DNA of 64,000 nt from the NCBI RefSeq assembly GCF_002967765.1, contig NZ_PUHY01000004.1, forward strand, positions 434,001 through 498,000, read 5' to 3'. Within the stretch, counting starts at the first letter, position 1; each line of letters opens with the position of its first letter. Positions 32,882 through 41,983 of the stretch are shown here, in pieces. The position numbers and the translations under genes are program-made. The notes under the pieces are model-generated. The model ran no database searches. It worked only from the letters and a program-made list of their open reading frames with translations, and was not told where the DNA came from. This DNA is from Blastopirellula marina. GTDB lineage: Bacteria > Planctomycetota > Planctomycetia > Pirellulales > Pirellulaceae.

Positions 32882-35503
32882 TTGTTTTTCCAAAAGCTGG
32901 GAAAGTTTGTCGTCCAGTATCCGCTGGCGATTATCGCCTTCTGGGTGATATTCGCTGCTTTGGCAATCGCATTGCCGCCCCATTGGAACGACGTTACGCT
33001 CGACGGTGATTTGGCCTTCTTACCCAAGAATATGCCAAGCGTCGAAGCGGATGACCTCTTTCGCCGTGCATTCCCACAGCGGCAAGCCAAAAGCCAAATC
33101 GTCTTTGCGGTCTCTCGCGAGGACTCGACGTTGACGGAAGAGGATCTGCGATTTGCGGATCGCATGGCGTCGCCGCTGCAAAACACTCAGGGAATCTTTC
33201 TTTATCGCTCGGCGGAGCAGGGGACTGCGGAAGTTGATCCGACCAATGAAGAAGGCGAAGACGCCGGTCCCATTCAGTACGCGATGGAAGCTTGGGAAGA
33301 ATCGGCGTTGCTCGATCCCCGGAACTGGCATCCTCTGTGGAACATGGCGTTCGTATGCGGGCAACTTGGCAAATCTGATGAGAAAGAACAATATCGCCAA
33401 CTAGCGATTGCGCTACGACCGGAACTTACCAAGGAAACCTTGGAACTGGTTCCGTCCGAACCATTCGATTGGAATCAATTCGATGTGCTAACTCGCCATA
33501 CGATGGTTCGTGGCGATATGCTGGCCAGCCCTGATGGGCATGCCGTGTTGGTCGTGGTCGAGTCGCGAAACGAGTTTATGGCGACCGACAACATTCGTGT
33601 GCTCCAAGAGGCAACTCAGTACGTTGAAGCTTGGCGTAAGAAGGCCGACGAGGAAGGGCTGTCCCATCTCGAGATAGGCGTAACAGGAAATGCCGCGATT
33701 GGTGGCGAGATGCTCTTGGCGGCGAAGGAAAGTATTGCCAATACCGAGCTCTACACCATTCTGTTAGTCGTGCTGATTCTGTTGGTTATTTACCGCACGC
33801 CCATGATGCTGACGGTGCCGCTCTTGTCGATCGCCGTTTCCTTTATCATTTCGTCCTGGTTGGTCGCCTTGCTGACGCAGGTGCATTATCTGCCAGGCCT
33901 GGAGTGGGTCGATTTCAAAGTCTTCAAGACGTCCCGCATCTTTATCGTGGTGATCTTGTTTGGGGCCGGGACTGATTTTTGCTTGTTTCTGATTGGGCGA
34001 TACCGAGAAGAGCTTGCACGCTGTCGCGATCATCAATGGGCGATTGCCCAGGCCTTGGCTGGCGTGGGCGAAGCGCTGACGGCCAGCGCGATGACGACGG
34101 TCGTTGGGCTAGGCATGATGTTCTTCGCCGACTTTGAAAAATATCGAAACAGCGGACCCGCGATTGGGCTTTGCTTGTTAGTCACGCTATTTACTTGTTT
34201 GACGTTAGCTCCAGCGATTATGCGTTTCCTCGGGCCACTTCTTTTTTGGCCGTGGGGAGACTCGAAGCAATTTGTTGAGAAGAGTCGACCCGTTTCGACC
34301 GCCTGGTGGGAACAGATATCCAGCTGGATTTGCCGCTGGCCAGGGATGACGCTGACCGTCGTAGTGTTACTGCTCGGAATGGTTGGCTTTCCCAGCATGT
34401 GGAATCGAATACGAACCGGCGAGGCGGTCGAAGTCTCGTACGATCTCTTTGGCGATCTCGACAACGACCGGATGGCCAAACAAACGGCTTTGCGATTGCG
34501 CGAACATTTCCCGCTTGGAGAAAGCGGACCACTGACCATTCTGGCCGTGAACCAAAGTGGTCAGTTCGGTGAAAGGGAAGGGCGGTCGATCATTTTGGAT
34601 CTCTCCAACACGCTGTTTGCTACGAGCGATGATGTGGAGCAGGTCTTTACTAGCGAACAGCCACTTGGGGATAAACCGGCAGGCTTTTCTTTTTCAGGTC
34701 GCGGTCGACAGGTGATGCTGCTGAGGAATCATCGCCGTACGAAAGAGTTCTTTTTGGCGCAAGAGCCTAAGCTGCGTGGTGAGATCGCGCTGTTGCGGGT
34801 AATTGTTGATCGAAATCCATTCTCCAACGGTGCGATCGAGTTGTTGGGTAAGATCGAACACGATCTGCACGCGAAGATCGATACGTTGCCTCCTCCCTGG
34901 AATGAAACGAAGATCTTTATCCAGGGGACAACTCCTTCAATTCGTGACTTGCGGACTGTGACGCAAAGCGATCAAAAGCGGATTGAGTTTGGTGTGATCG
35001 TGGCTGTCTTCTTTGTGCTATTGGTGATCCTGCGACGGCCGTTTGTCTGTGCGTACATGATTCTCTCGGTGCTATTTAGTTATTACGTCACCCTGGGAAT
35101 CACGGAGATGTTTTTCCGGACGGTTTACGCCGACAGCTATCAGGCCTTGGATTGGAAGGTGCCGTTGTTCTTGTTCGTGATCCTGGCGGCAATTGGACAA
35201 GACTACAACGTTTACCTTGCGACTCGGGTTTTCGAAGAACAGAAACGCCTTGGCCCGATTCAAGGTTTGATGCGAGGTATTACGACAACCGGTGGCATCA
35301 TCACCAGTTGCGGGTTAGTGATGGCAGGTACGTTCGCATCGATGTGTATGGGAACACTGCTTGGCGTGATCGAAATTGGGTTTGCATTGACGGTTGGCGT
35401 GCTCTTAGACACCTTCGTCGTACGAACGATCATGCTTCCGTGTTTCCTGGCACTCATGAATCGATATGCGCAATCGCCCGAAGATGACACGATTGATGCC
35501 TAA
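32882..35503 (+). CDS. RND superfamily (MMPL type) transporter with a TPR-like unit in its first external loop
   Basis: 873 residues, apparently starting at TTG 32882, whose product MFFQKLGKFVVQYPLAIIAFW gives the expected first helix; no better start is in frame. It has twelve predicted helices in the 1+5, 1+5 RND pattern, with GAGTDFCLFLIGRYREEL in the first half and AAIGQDYNVYLATRVFEE in the second (the GxxxDY-type proton-relay positions). Residues about 131-182 of the first external loop read like a TPR motif (AMEAWEESALLDPRNWHPLWN and on). Lipid, hopanoid or hydrophobic-compound export is likely. No periplasmic adaptor gene is adjacent. Confidence 0.88.
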   Translation: MFFQKLGKFVVQYPLAIIAFWVIFAALAIALPPHWNDVTLDGDLAFLPKNMPSVEADDLFRRAFPQRQAKSQIVFAVSREDSTLTEEDLRFADRMASPLQNTQGIFLYRSAEQGTAEVDPTNEEGEDAGPIQYAMEAWEESALLDPRNWHPLWNMAFVCGQLGKSDEKEQYRQLAIALRPELTKETLELVPSEPFDWNQFDVLTRHTMVRGDMLASPDGHAVLVVVESRNEFMATDNIRVLQEATQYVEAWRKKADEEGLSHLEIGVTGNAAIGGEMLLAAKESIANTELYTILLVVLILLVIYRTPMMLTVPLLSIAVSFIISSWLVALLTQVHYLPGLEWVDFKVFKTSRIFIVVILFGAGTDFCLFLIGRYREELARCRDHQWAIAQALAGVGEALTASAMTTVVGLGMMFFADFEKYRNSGPAIGLCLLVTLFTCLTLAPAIMRFLGPLLFWPWGDSKQFVEKSRPVSTAWWEQISSWICRWPGMTLTVVVLLLGMVGFPSMWNRIRTGEAVEVSYDLFGDLDNDRMAKQTALRLREHFPLGESGPLTILAVNQSGQFGEREGRSIILDLSNTLFATSDDVEQVFTSEQPLGDKPAGFSFSGRGRQVMLLRNHRRTKEFFLAQEPKLRGEIALLRVIVDRNPFSNGAIELLGKIEHDLHAKIDTLPPPWNETKIFIQGTTPSIRDLRTVTQSDQKRIEFGVIVAVFFVLLVILRRPFVCAYMILSVLFSYYVTLGITEMFFRTVYADSYQALDWKVPLFLFVILAAIGQDYNVYLATRVFEEQKRLGPIQGLMRGITTTGGIITSCGLVMAGTFASMCMGTLLGVIEIGFALTVGVLLDTFVVRTIMLPCFLALMNRYAQSPEDDTIDA

Positions 35504-35695
35504 TGTGCCACGATAATTTCGCCAAGGATGATTGAAGCAAGGCCGCGTAGGCGCCATATTGTGAATTCGCCCAGGAATCGGATTACTGCGAGATCTCTCA
35601 TAAGGTGTGGTCGTCAAGCGGTGCTCGGTTCTACCGTTTCTTGCCCCGAAAACGCGTGTTCTGCCAGATGAAAGTTTAAAAAGGGAGCCCCCAGC

Positions 35696-37108
35696 ATGAC
35701 GCCCAAAGAAGTCTTAGCCCTCTGCCGCGAAAACGACGTGAAAGCGGTCGATTTTCGGTTTATGGATTTTCCCGGCCTTTGGCAGCATTTCACAATTCCG
35801 GTCAGTCACCTCAGCGAAGATACGTTTGAAGATGGACTCGGTTTCGATGGTTCGAGTATTCGTGGCTGGCAGTCGATCAACGAAAGCGACATGCTGGTGG
35901 TGCCTCAGCCAGATACGGCGTTCGTCGATCCTTTCACACAACTGCCAACCCTCGTTCTGATTTGCAACATTCAAGATCCGATCACGCGGGAAGATTACTC
36001 ACGCGATCCGAGGAATGTTTGTCGCAAGGCGGCTAACTATCTAAAGAGCACGGGTATCGCAGATACCTGCTTCATCGGACCTGAGGCAGAGTTCTTTGTG
36101 TTCGATGACGTTCGTTTCGATCAACGAGCCCAACACGGTTTCTATCACATCGATAGCGTGGAAGGGGAGTGGAATCGAGGGCGGGACGAAGGCCCCAATC
36201 TTGGCTACAAGCTGCGTCACAAAGAAGGGTACTTCCCGGTTCCGCCTGCCGATTCGTTGATGGATCTGCGGAACGAAATGATGCAGACCATGATCGAGTG
36301 TGGCTTGAATGTCGAGGCACAGCATCACGAAGTATCGACGGCTGGTCAGTGCGAGATAGACTTGCGATTCAACGAGATGGTCAAGATGGCCGATGACTTG
36401 TTGATCTACAAGTACGTCGTGAAGAACGTCGCGAAACGTAACAACCGCACGGCGACGTTCATGCCCAAGCCAGTGTTTGGCGATAACGGGTCCGGCATGC
36501 ACACGCACTTCTCATTTTGGAAAGAAAACGAACCACTGTTCGCAGGCAGTGGCTATGCAGGGCTAAGTGAAACCGCGCTCTATGCGATTGGCGGTTTACT
36601 GAAGCATGCTCCTTCGGTCCTGGCATTCACGAACCCAACCACGAATAGCTACAAACGTTTGGTTCCTGGCTACGAAGCCCCGGTCAATTTGGCCTACTCG
36701 CAACGGAATCGATCGGCATCGTGCCGCATTCCGATGTACAGCCCGAGCCCAAAAGCGAAACGAGTCGAATTCCGTTGTCCTGATCCGACCTGTAATCCTT
36801 ACTTGGCGTTCGCGGCGATTACGATGGCGGCAATCGACGGGATTCAAAACAAAATCGACCCAGGCCAACCGCTCGACAAAGACATCTACGATCTCCCTGC
36901 CGAAGAAGCTGCGGCTGTGCCCAAGACACCAGGCTCGCTGGACGAAGCACTTGACTGCTTGGCCGCAGATCACGAGTTCCTGCTGCGGGGCGATGTCTTC
37001 ACCAAGGATGTCGTCGAGACATGGATTGAGTACAAGCGAAAGAATGAAGCGGACGCGATTCGCTTGCGACCGCATCCTTACGAGTTCTGCTTGTACTACG
37101 ACATCTAA
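35696..37108 (+). CDS. glnA: Glutamine synthetase type I (GSI-beta, with adenylylation site)
   Basis: 470 residues with AGGGAG upstream. It makes glutamine from glutamate, ammonia and ATP as a dodecamer. Family marks in order: [11 protein letters not shown] (about 49-59), [22 protein letters not shown], the metal and ATP motif [33 protein letters not shown] and [17 protein letters not shown]. Tyr398 in DIYDLPAEE matches the E. coli adenylylation tyrosine, so control by a GlnE-type enzyme is expected. No sigma54 promoter was recognised in the 192-bp upstream gap. A hairpin separates it from the convergent mtnA. Confidence 0.97.
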   Translation: MTPKEVLALCRENDVKAVDFRFMDFPGLWQHFTIPVSHLSEDTFEDGLGFDGSSIRGWQSINESDMLVVPQPDTAFVDPFTQLPTLVLICNIQDPITREDYSRDPRNVCRKAANYLKSTGIADTCFIGPEAEFFVFDDVRFDQRAQHGFYHIDSVEGEWNRGRDEGPNLGYKLRHKEGYFPVPPADSLMDLRNEMMQTMIECGLNVEAQHHEVSTAGQCEIDLRFNEMVKMADDLLIYKYVVKNVAKRNNRTATFMPKPVFGDNGSGMHTHFSFWKENEPLFAGSGYAGLSETALYAIGGLLKHAPSVLAFTNPTTNSYKRLVPGYEAPVNLAYSQRNRSASCRIPMYSPSPKAKRVEFRCPDPTCNPYLAFAAITMAAIDGIQNKIDPGQPLDKDIYDLPAEEAAAVPKTPGSLDEALDCLAADHEFLLRGDVFTKDVVETWIEYKRKNEADAIRLRPHPYEFCLYYDI

Positions 37109-37123
37109 GAAACGCTGGTGGCA

Positions 37124-37156
37124 CGTTCCCTCTTCAGAGGTGAGAAAGAGGGAACG
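37124..37156. terminator. Hairpin between convergent glnA and mtnA
   Basis: A perfect 11-bp stem (CGTTCCCTCTT and AAGAGGGAACG) around an 11-nt loop, lying in the 57-bp gap between the two stop codons. No long T-run on either side, so termination efficiency is uncertain. Confidence 0.6.
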
Positions 37157-37165
37157 CGAGCTTAT

Positions 37166-38248
37166 CTAGCCAGCAACGACTTGAGCGACGTTCTCAGGGG
37201 TTACGGGCGAGATCACCCCTTTCTCGGTGATAATACCTGCGATCAATTCGGCAGGCGTAACGTCGAAAGCTGGGTTATAGACCTGAACCTTGTCAGGGGC
37301 GGTCTGCTTGCCCATTCCGTTGATGATTTCGACCGGGTCGCGTTGTTCGATGGGAATCCCTTCACCCGTTGGCAAAGAGAGATCGAACGTGCTGATCGGA
37401 GCCGCGATGTAAAACGGAATTCCGTGAGCTTTTGCCAGTACAGCCACGCCATAGGTTCCGATCTTATTGGCCGAATCTCCATTGGCGGCGATTCGATCAG
37501 CACCGGTGATGACGGCGCTGATGCGGCCTTCTTTCATGACCTGGGCGGCCATGTTATCGCAGATCAGCGTTGCCGGAATATCGCGTTGTAGCAATTCCCA
37601 GGCGGTCAATCGGGATCCCTGTAAGAGTGGACGCGTCTCGTCGACAAAGACATGGATGTCTTTGCCTTGATCATGGCAGGTAAACATCACGGCCAACGCG
37701 GTGCCGTAGTCGGCCGTCGCGAGCCCGCCTGCGTTGCAGTGCGTTAGGATGCCGAAGCCAGGCTGAATCAGTTCGGCGCCATGCTTCCCAATGGCGCGGC
37801 AAACTTTTCGGTCGTCGTCATGGATATAACGAGCTTCCGCCAGTAAAGCTTCGTGGATTTCAGCCGGGGACTTCCCTGCTTCCTTCTCGGCTACATACTT
37901 GGCCTTCAAGCGATCGAGTGCCCAAAACAAATTGACTGCCGTGGGACGACTTCCAGCGAGGTATTCAACCACCTCGTGGAAGCGTGCCTCAAATTCTTCT
38001 GCCGATTTGTCGGTAGCCGTTTGCAAGCCGACGATCACGCCGTACGCCGCCGCGATGCCGATTGCTGGTGCCCCGCGGACGCGCAGCATCTTGATGGCTT
38101 CCCAGACCGTTTCGACATCTTTGCAGTCGAGGTAAACGAGCTCGACTGGCAAACGGGTCTGGTCGATCAAAACGAGATGCCCATCCGTTTCCCCTTCGTA
38201 GCGAATTGGATCTGGGGCCGCTTGTGGTTGGCTATCGGCAATCGTCAT
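37166..38248 (-). CDS. mtnA: S-methyl-5-thioribose-1-phosphate isomerase
   Basis: 360 residues from ATG 38248 (MTIADSQPQ), 4 bp after the ald stop. It converts methylthioribose-1-phosphate to methylthioribulose-1-phosphate in methionine salvage. Family motifs are present: MLRVRGAPAIGIAAAYG near 65-80, the catalytic-Cys segment ILTHCNAGGLATADYGTAL, DETRPLLQGSRLTAWEL and the catalytic-Asp segment VITGADRIAANGDSANKIGT. The enzyme is cytoplasmic. No other methionine-salvage gene is adjacent. It is probably co-transcribed with ald. Confidence 0.96.
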   Translation of the reverse strand: MTIADSQPQAAPDPIRYEGETDGHLVLIDQTRLPVELVYLDCKDVETVWEAIKMLRVRGAPAIGIAAAYGVIVGLQTATDKSAEEFEARFHEVVEYLAGSRPTAVNLFWALDRLKAKYVAEKEAGKSPAEIHEALLAEARYIHDDDRKVCRAIGKHGAELIQPGFGILTHCNAGGLATADYGTALAVMFTCHDQGKDIHVFVDETRPLLQGSRLTAWELLQRDIPATLICDNMAAQVMKEGRISAVITGADRIAANGDSANKIGTYGVAVLAKAHGIPFYIAAPISTFDLSLPTGEGIPIEQRDPVEIINGMGKQTAPDKVQVYNPAFDVTPAELIAGIITEKGVISPVTPENVAQVVAG

Positions 38249-38252
38249 AAGT

Positions 38253-39359
38253 TCAAATCGAGAGAGGTTCGTAGGGAAGGTCGAAGGTATCAGCAACCGG
38301 CTTGTTGGTAACACGCCCGGTGTGGATGTTCAAGGCCGTCTGCAATTCTGGCGAACTGGCCAAGGAGGCATCGATACCGTTCTTGGCAACTCGCAGTGCC
38401 CATGGCAGCGTGACATTACACAGGGCAAACGTGCTTGTTCGCCCCACCGCACCCGGCATGTTGGCCACGCAGTAATGCAGCACGTCGTCGATCAAATAGG
38501 TAGGATCGCTATGTGTCGTTGGGTGCGAAGTTTCGATGCAGCCACCTTGGTCCACGGCGACGTCAATGATGACGCTACCCGGTTTCATCAACTTCAAGTC
38601 TTCACGAGAAACGAGCATCGGTGCTTTGGCACCAGGAATCAGCACAGCCCCGACAACCAAGTCGGCCAGTTGAAGTTGGTGACGAATCACGTGGCGATCG
38701 CTGAACAGTACATTGACGTTGGGTGGCATGACATCGTCGAGATAACGAAGGCGATCCATGCTGATATCAAGGATGTTCACGTCCGCATTGAAACCGGCGG
38801 CAATCTTCGCGGCATTAGCACCGACGATACCGCCACCCAGGATCGTGATGTGGGCCGGAGCAACCCCAGGGACACCACCAAGTAAGATGCCTTGTCCCAT
38901 CTGTGGCTTTTCAAGGTATTTGGCACCTTCCTGGATGCTCATACGCCCTGCGACTTCGCTCATTGGAGTCAGCAAGGGCAGGGTGCCGCGTTGGTCACGC
39001 AGCGTCTCGTAAGCCAAGCATATCGCGCCAGAGTCGATCATTCCTTGTGTCAACTGTACGCTGGCCGCAAAGTGGAAGTACGTGAAGACGATTTGTCCCT
39101 TGCGAATCAACGCGTACTCTTCCGGCTGCGGCTCTTTGACCTTCAGGATCATATCGGCCTGAGCGAATACTTCCTCAGCCGAGTCGACGAGTGTCGCTCC
39201 TGCTTCGACGTACTGCTCGTTAGTCAGCCCTGAACCGATTCCCGAATCCTTCTCGATAATCACTTGATGACCAGCACGGACGAACTCTTCCGCACCGACG
39301 GGCAAGATGGCGACGCGGTATTCATCGCGCTTCACTTCTTTCGGGATACCGACGATCAT
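38253..39359 (-). CDS. ald: Alanine dehydrogenase
   Basis: 368 residues. It interconverts L-alanine and pyruvate plus ammonia with NAD(H). The N-terminus MIVGIPKEVKRDEYRVA includes the substrate-binding Arg/Lys, KVKEPQPEEY holds the conserved Lys, and FTYFHFA carries the active-site His. The Rossmann motif ILGGGIVGANAAKIAAGF is about residue 170, and DVAVDQGGCIETS with the active-site Asp follows. AGGAG lies upstream on the minus strand. The gene ends 4 bp before mtnA, and with glnA nearby the area has a nitrogen and amino-acid theme, possibly coincidental. Confidence 0.96.
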   Translation of the reverse strand: MIVGIPKEVKRDEYRVAILPVGAEEFVRAGHQVIIEKDSGIGSGLTNEQYVEAGATLVDSAEEVFAQADMILKVKEPQPEEYALIRKGQIVFTYFHFAASVQLTQGMIDSGAICLAYETLRDQRGTLPLLTPMSEVAGRMSIQEGAKYLEKPQMGQGILLGGVPGVAPAHITILGGGIVGANAAKIAAGFNADVNILDISMDRLRYLDDVMPPNVNVLFSDRHVIRHQLQLADLVVGAVLIPGAKAPMLVSREDLKLMKPGSVIIDVAVDQGGCIETSHPTTHSDPTYLIDDVLHYCVANMPGAVGRTSTFALCNVTLPWALRVAKNGIDASLASSPELQTALNIHTGRVTNKPVADTFDLPYEPLSI

Positions 39360-39431
39360 TGAGCTGACTCTCCTAAGGATATTTCAAGCAAGAGAATCAG
39401 TCATTGTGAAGGAGGAAGCCGAAAATTACTA

Positions 39432-40889
39432 TCAGGCTTCCTCGTTGATATCGTCGAATTCTTGGTCTTCCACAGCCTCGTCCATGTTAGCTGTTTCTTC
39501 TTCGAAATCGTTTTCTATTTCTTCCTCAAACTCCGGTTTTCCAATCTTGCCGAACTCGTCCTTATTGTCGCTTGATTCGCGTTTCTTGAGGTAGAGCTTG
39601 ATCGGAACTTCAGGGAAGGGGACCGCGTCTCGGAACGAAGAAATCAGGTAACGTTGGTAGCTGGGCGAAAACGCTTTGGGCATGTTCACCATCAACACAA
39701 ACGTCGGTGGTTGTTCGCCGACTTGGGTCGCGTAGTAAATCTTCGGCTTGCGATTCTTGTGCAACGGAGGCGGATGATGGGCAACGATCTCTTTCAAGAT
39801 ACGGTTCAACTCGCCCGTACTAATCCGTGAGAGGGACTGCTTATACAGCATTTGGGTGTGGTTCAGCAGCGTTTTGACATTCTTACCAGTCTTCCCGGTG
39901 ATGAACGCAATGGGAACGTGCGACATCATTGGGAAGGTTTCGTGCAAGTAGGTCGCCCAGCGGTCGGTAGGCATTTGGGTGTGGTATAGGTCCCACTTGT
40001 TGACTACGAAGATGCACGGCTTGAACTCGTCGCTGATGTAGCGGACAAGCTGTTTGTCGACCTTGCTGATCTGCTGCGAGGCGTCGAAGAACATCAAAAC
40101 CACGTCAGCGTGACGGATACTTCGTTCGGCGCGGTGCGTACTGTAATAGTCGATATCGGTCTTCACGCTCACGCGGCGCCGAAGGCCGGGCGTGTCGATC
40201 GCAACGAATGACTTGCCGTCCATCTCAAAACGGACGTCGACACTATCACGCGTGGTGCCTGCCACTTCGCTGACGATCATTCGTTCCGATTGAGCGAGCG
40301 AGTTCACGAACGTGCTCTTGCCCACGTTACGGCGGCCGACGATCGCGACCTTCATTTCTGTCGCGGTCTCTTCGTTGCTGTTCGCATCGGGATCAGGGAG
40401 GCGGTCAACGATGATATCGAGCAAGTCACTCTTGTTTCGGTTTTGCAGCGTGCTGACCGAGACCAGCTTGCCACGACCGAGGCGATAGAATTGATCCGCT
40501 TCAACATCCATGTGGGGCGAGTCTGCCTTGTTGGCGACCAGCACGACCGGTTTGTCGATCTTTCGCAGACGCTGGGCGACCGCTTGATCCAAGGGAAGCA
40601 TCCCACTGCGAACATCCACGACGAACAGAATGATGTCGGCCGAATCGATGGCGATTTGAATCTGGCGTTCAATTTCGTCGGTCAGGTTGTCGACGTCGTT
40701 CACGCCGATCCCACCGGTGTCGACGATCTCGAAGAAACGATCGTTCCACTTTTGCAGATGGACCATGCGATCGCGAGTGACGCCTGCGACGTCATCGACG
40801 ATGGCCAGACGCCGACCGGCCAGCCAATTGAAGATGCTGGATTTACCGACGTTGGGACGACCAATAATAACTACTTGCGGTACCGCCAT
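39432..40889 (-). CDS. der: Ribosome biogenesis GTPase Der (EngA)
   Basis: 485 residues, two consecutive GTPase domains and a KH-like C-terminal domain, the Der hallmark. First domain: GRPNVGKSS (10-18), DTGG, NKAD. Second: GRRNVGKST (about 187), DTPG, NKWD. The KH-like part carries RISTGELNRILKEIVAHHPPP. Der acts in 50S subunit maturation. The last 30-odd residues are strongly acidic (EEEIENDFEEETANMDEAVED...), an extension beyond the usual basic tail. A 9-bp hairpin overlaps the stop codon region (39412-39443). Confidence 0.97.
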   Translation of the reverse strand: MAVPQVVIIGRPNVGKSSIFNWLAGRRLAIVDDVAGVTRDRMVHLQKWNDRFFEIVDTGGIGVNDVDNLTDEIERQIQIAIDSADIILFVVDVRSGMLPLDQAVAQRLRKIDKPVVLVANKADSPHMDVEADQFYRLGRGKLVSVSTLQNRNKSDLLDIIVDRLPDPDANSNEETATEMKVAIVGRRNVGKSTFVNSLAQSERMIVSEVAGTTRDSVDVRFEMDGKSFVAIDTPGLRRRVSVKTDIDYYSTHRAERSIRHADVVLMFFDASQQISKVDKQLVRYISDEFKPCIFVVNKWDLYHTQMPTDRWATYLHETFPMMSHVPIAFITGKTGKNVKTLLNHTQMLYKQSLSRISTGELNRILKEIVAHHPPPLHKNRKPKIYYATQVGEQPPTFVLMVNMPKAFSPSYQRYLISSFRDAVPFPEVPIKLYLKKRESSDNKDEFGKIGKPEFEEEIENDFEEETANMDEAVEDQEFDDINEEA

Positions 40890-41075
40890 AGGGCAGAATT
40901 CAGTCTCAGTGGGGAGCGTGTATGGATGACAGGAAAGCTGGAATTACTTACCCTAATATGGTTCAACTTCATTTTACGTGCTAGGTCTCGCCAGAGTAAG
41001 GGAAAAGTCAAACTCCTTACTCGAAAGATCATCCCAAACGCACGAGAATTCCTCGTCTCCGCTTAGTGATCCGAC

Positions 41076-41939
41076 ATGGACGTCAGCCGTATCCGCCGCA
41101 TCTTACTGCAACAAGCCGAAGGCTGGCAGGCGTCCGGCGTCCAATATCTACATAAGCAGGAGGGATTCTCTCTACCCCAGGTGGACTCTCCGCCGCACCC
41201 CACCCAGCCGGAAACGACCGTCTCGCAAGGACCGAGCGAAATGCCCAAAGCGAAGAAGCAACCTGCTGCCACGGCTGCCAAGCCGATCGAAGTTTCCCGA
41301 AAACCGAGCTCTGCCAGCGAGCCTTGGCCTGCTGAACTGGCCAAGCTAACACAGGATCAGCGGCAGGAGCGGCTCGATCAATTACGCGAGGCAGTCGCGG
41401 GCTGCACACTTTGTGCGGAATTGGCCCGAACTCGCATCCAAACTGTGTTTGGTGTCGGAAAAGCAACTGCACGGATCGCCTTTTTCGGGGAAGCTCCTGG
41501 AGCAGACGAGGATAAGCAGGGGGAACCGTTCGTGGGCCGGGCAGGAAAACTGCTTACCCAAATCATCGAAGCGTGCGGTTTTCAACGAGGCGACGTCTAC
41601 ATCCTCAACACGCTCAAATGTCGGCCGCCAGGAAATCGAAATCCGACCACCGAGGAAAATGAAAACTGTCGACCCTATTTCGAGCGACAGTTAGAGATTA
41701 TCCAGCCAGAGTACATCGTCTGCCTCGGGCGATTTGCCATCAACAACTTACTGGAAACGGTTGAACCGATTGGCAAGTTACGCGGGAAGTTTCATCCCTA
41801 CCGCGGTAGCAAGGTGGTTGTTACCTATCACCCGGCCTATCTACTGCGTAATCCTTCCGCCAAGAAGGATGTTTGGGACGATATGAAGATGATGCTCAGC
41901 GATATGGGCGTGCCGATTCCCAAGCCTAAGAAACAATAG
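41076..41939 (+). CDS. Uracil-DNA glycosylase, family 4 (Fe-S cluster type)
   Basis: 287 residues. A poorly conserved Pro/Lys/Ala-rich N-terminus (1-90) precedes the family-4 core. Cys110, Cys113, Cys182 and Cys198 are placed as the four ligands of the 4Fe-4S cluster. Motif 1 is [17 protein letters not shown] (138-154), where the acidic residue near the end of the GEAPG run replaces the Asp of family 1. The leucine-loop motif is [10 protein letters not shown] (251-260). It excises uracil from DNA in base excision repair. The long N-terminal extension is unusual and may mediate interactions. It converges on the kinase gene. Confidence 0.93.
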   Translation: MDVSRIRRILLQQAEGWQASGVQYLHKQEGFSLPQVDSPPHPTQPETTVSQGPSEMPKAKKQPAATAAKPIEVSRKPSSASEPWPAELAKLTQDQRQERLDQLREAVAGCTLCAELARTRIQTVFGVGKATARIAFFGEAPGADEDKQGEPFVGRAGKLLTQIIEACGFQRGDVYILNTLKCRPPGNRNPTTEENENCRPYFERQLEIIQPEYIVCLGRFAINNLLETVEPIGKLRGKFHPYRGSKVVVTYHPAYLLRNPSAKKDVWDDMKMMLSDMGVPIPKPKKQ

Positions 41940-41957
41940 TTTGCTTGGCTACTGAAC

Positions 41958-41983
41958 GAGACCGCGGACTGTTAAGCGGTCTC
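41958..41983. other. Hairpin across the kinase stop codon
   Basis: An 8-bp inverted repeat (GAGACCGC and GCGGTCTC) between the convergent glycosylase and kinase genes; the kinase stop codon lies in the loop. No T-run on either side, so a terminator role is uncertain. Confidence 0.35.
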
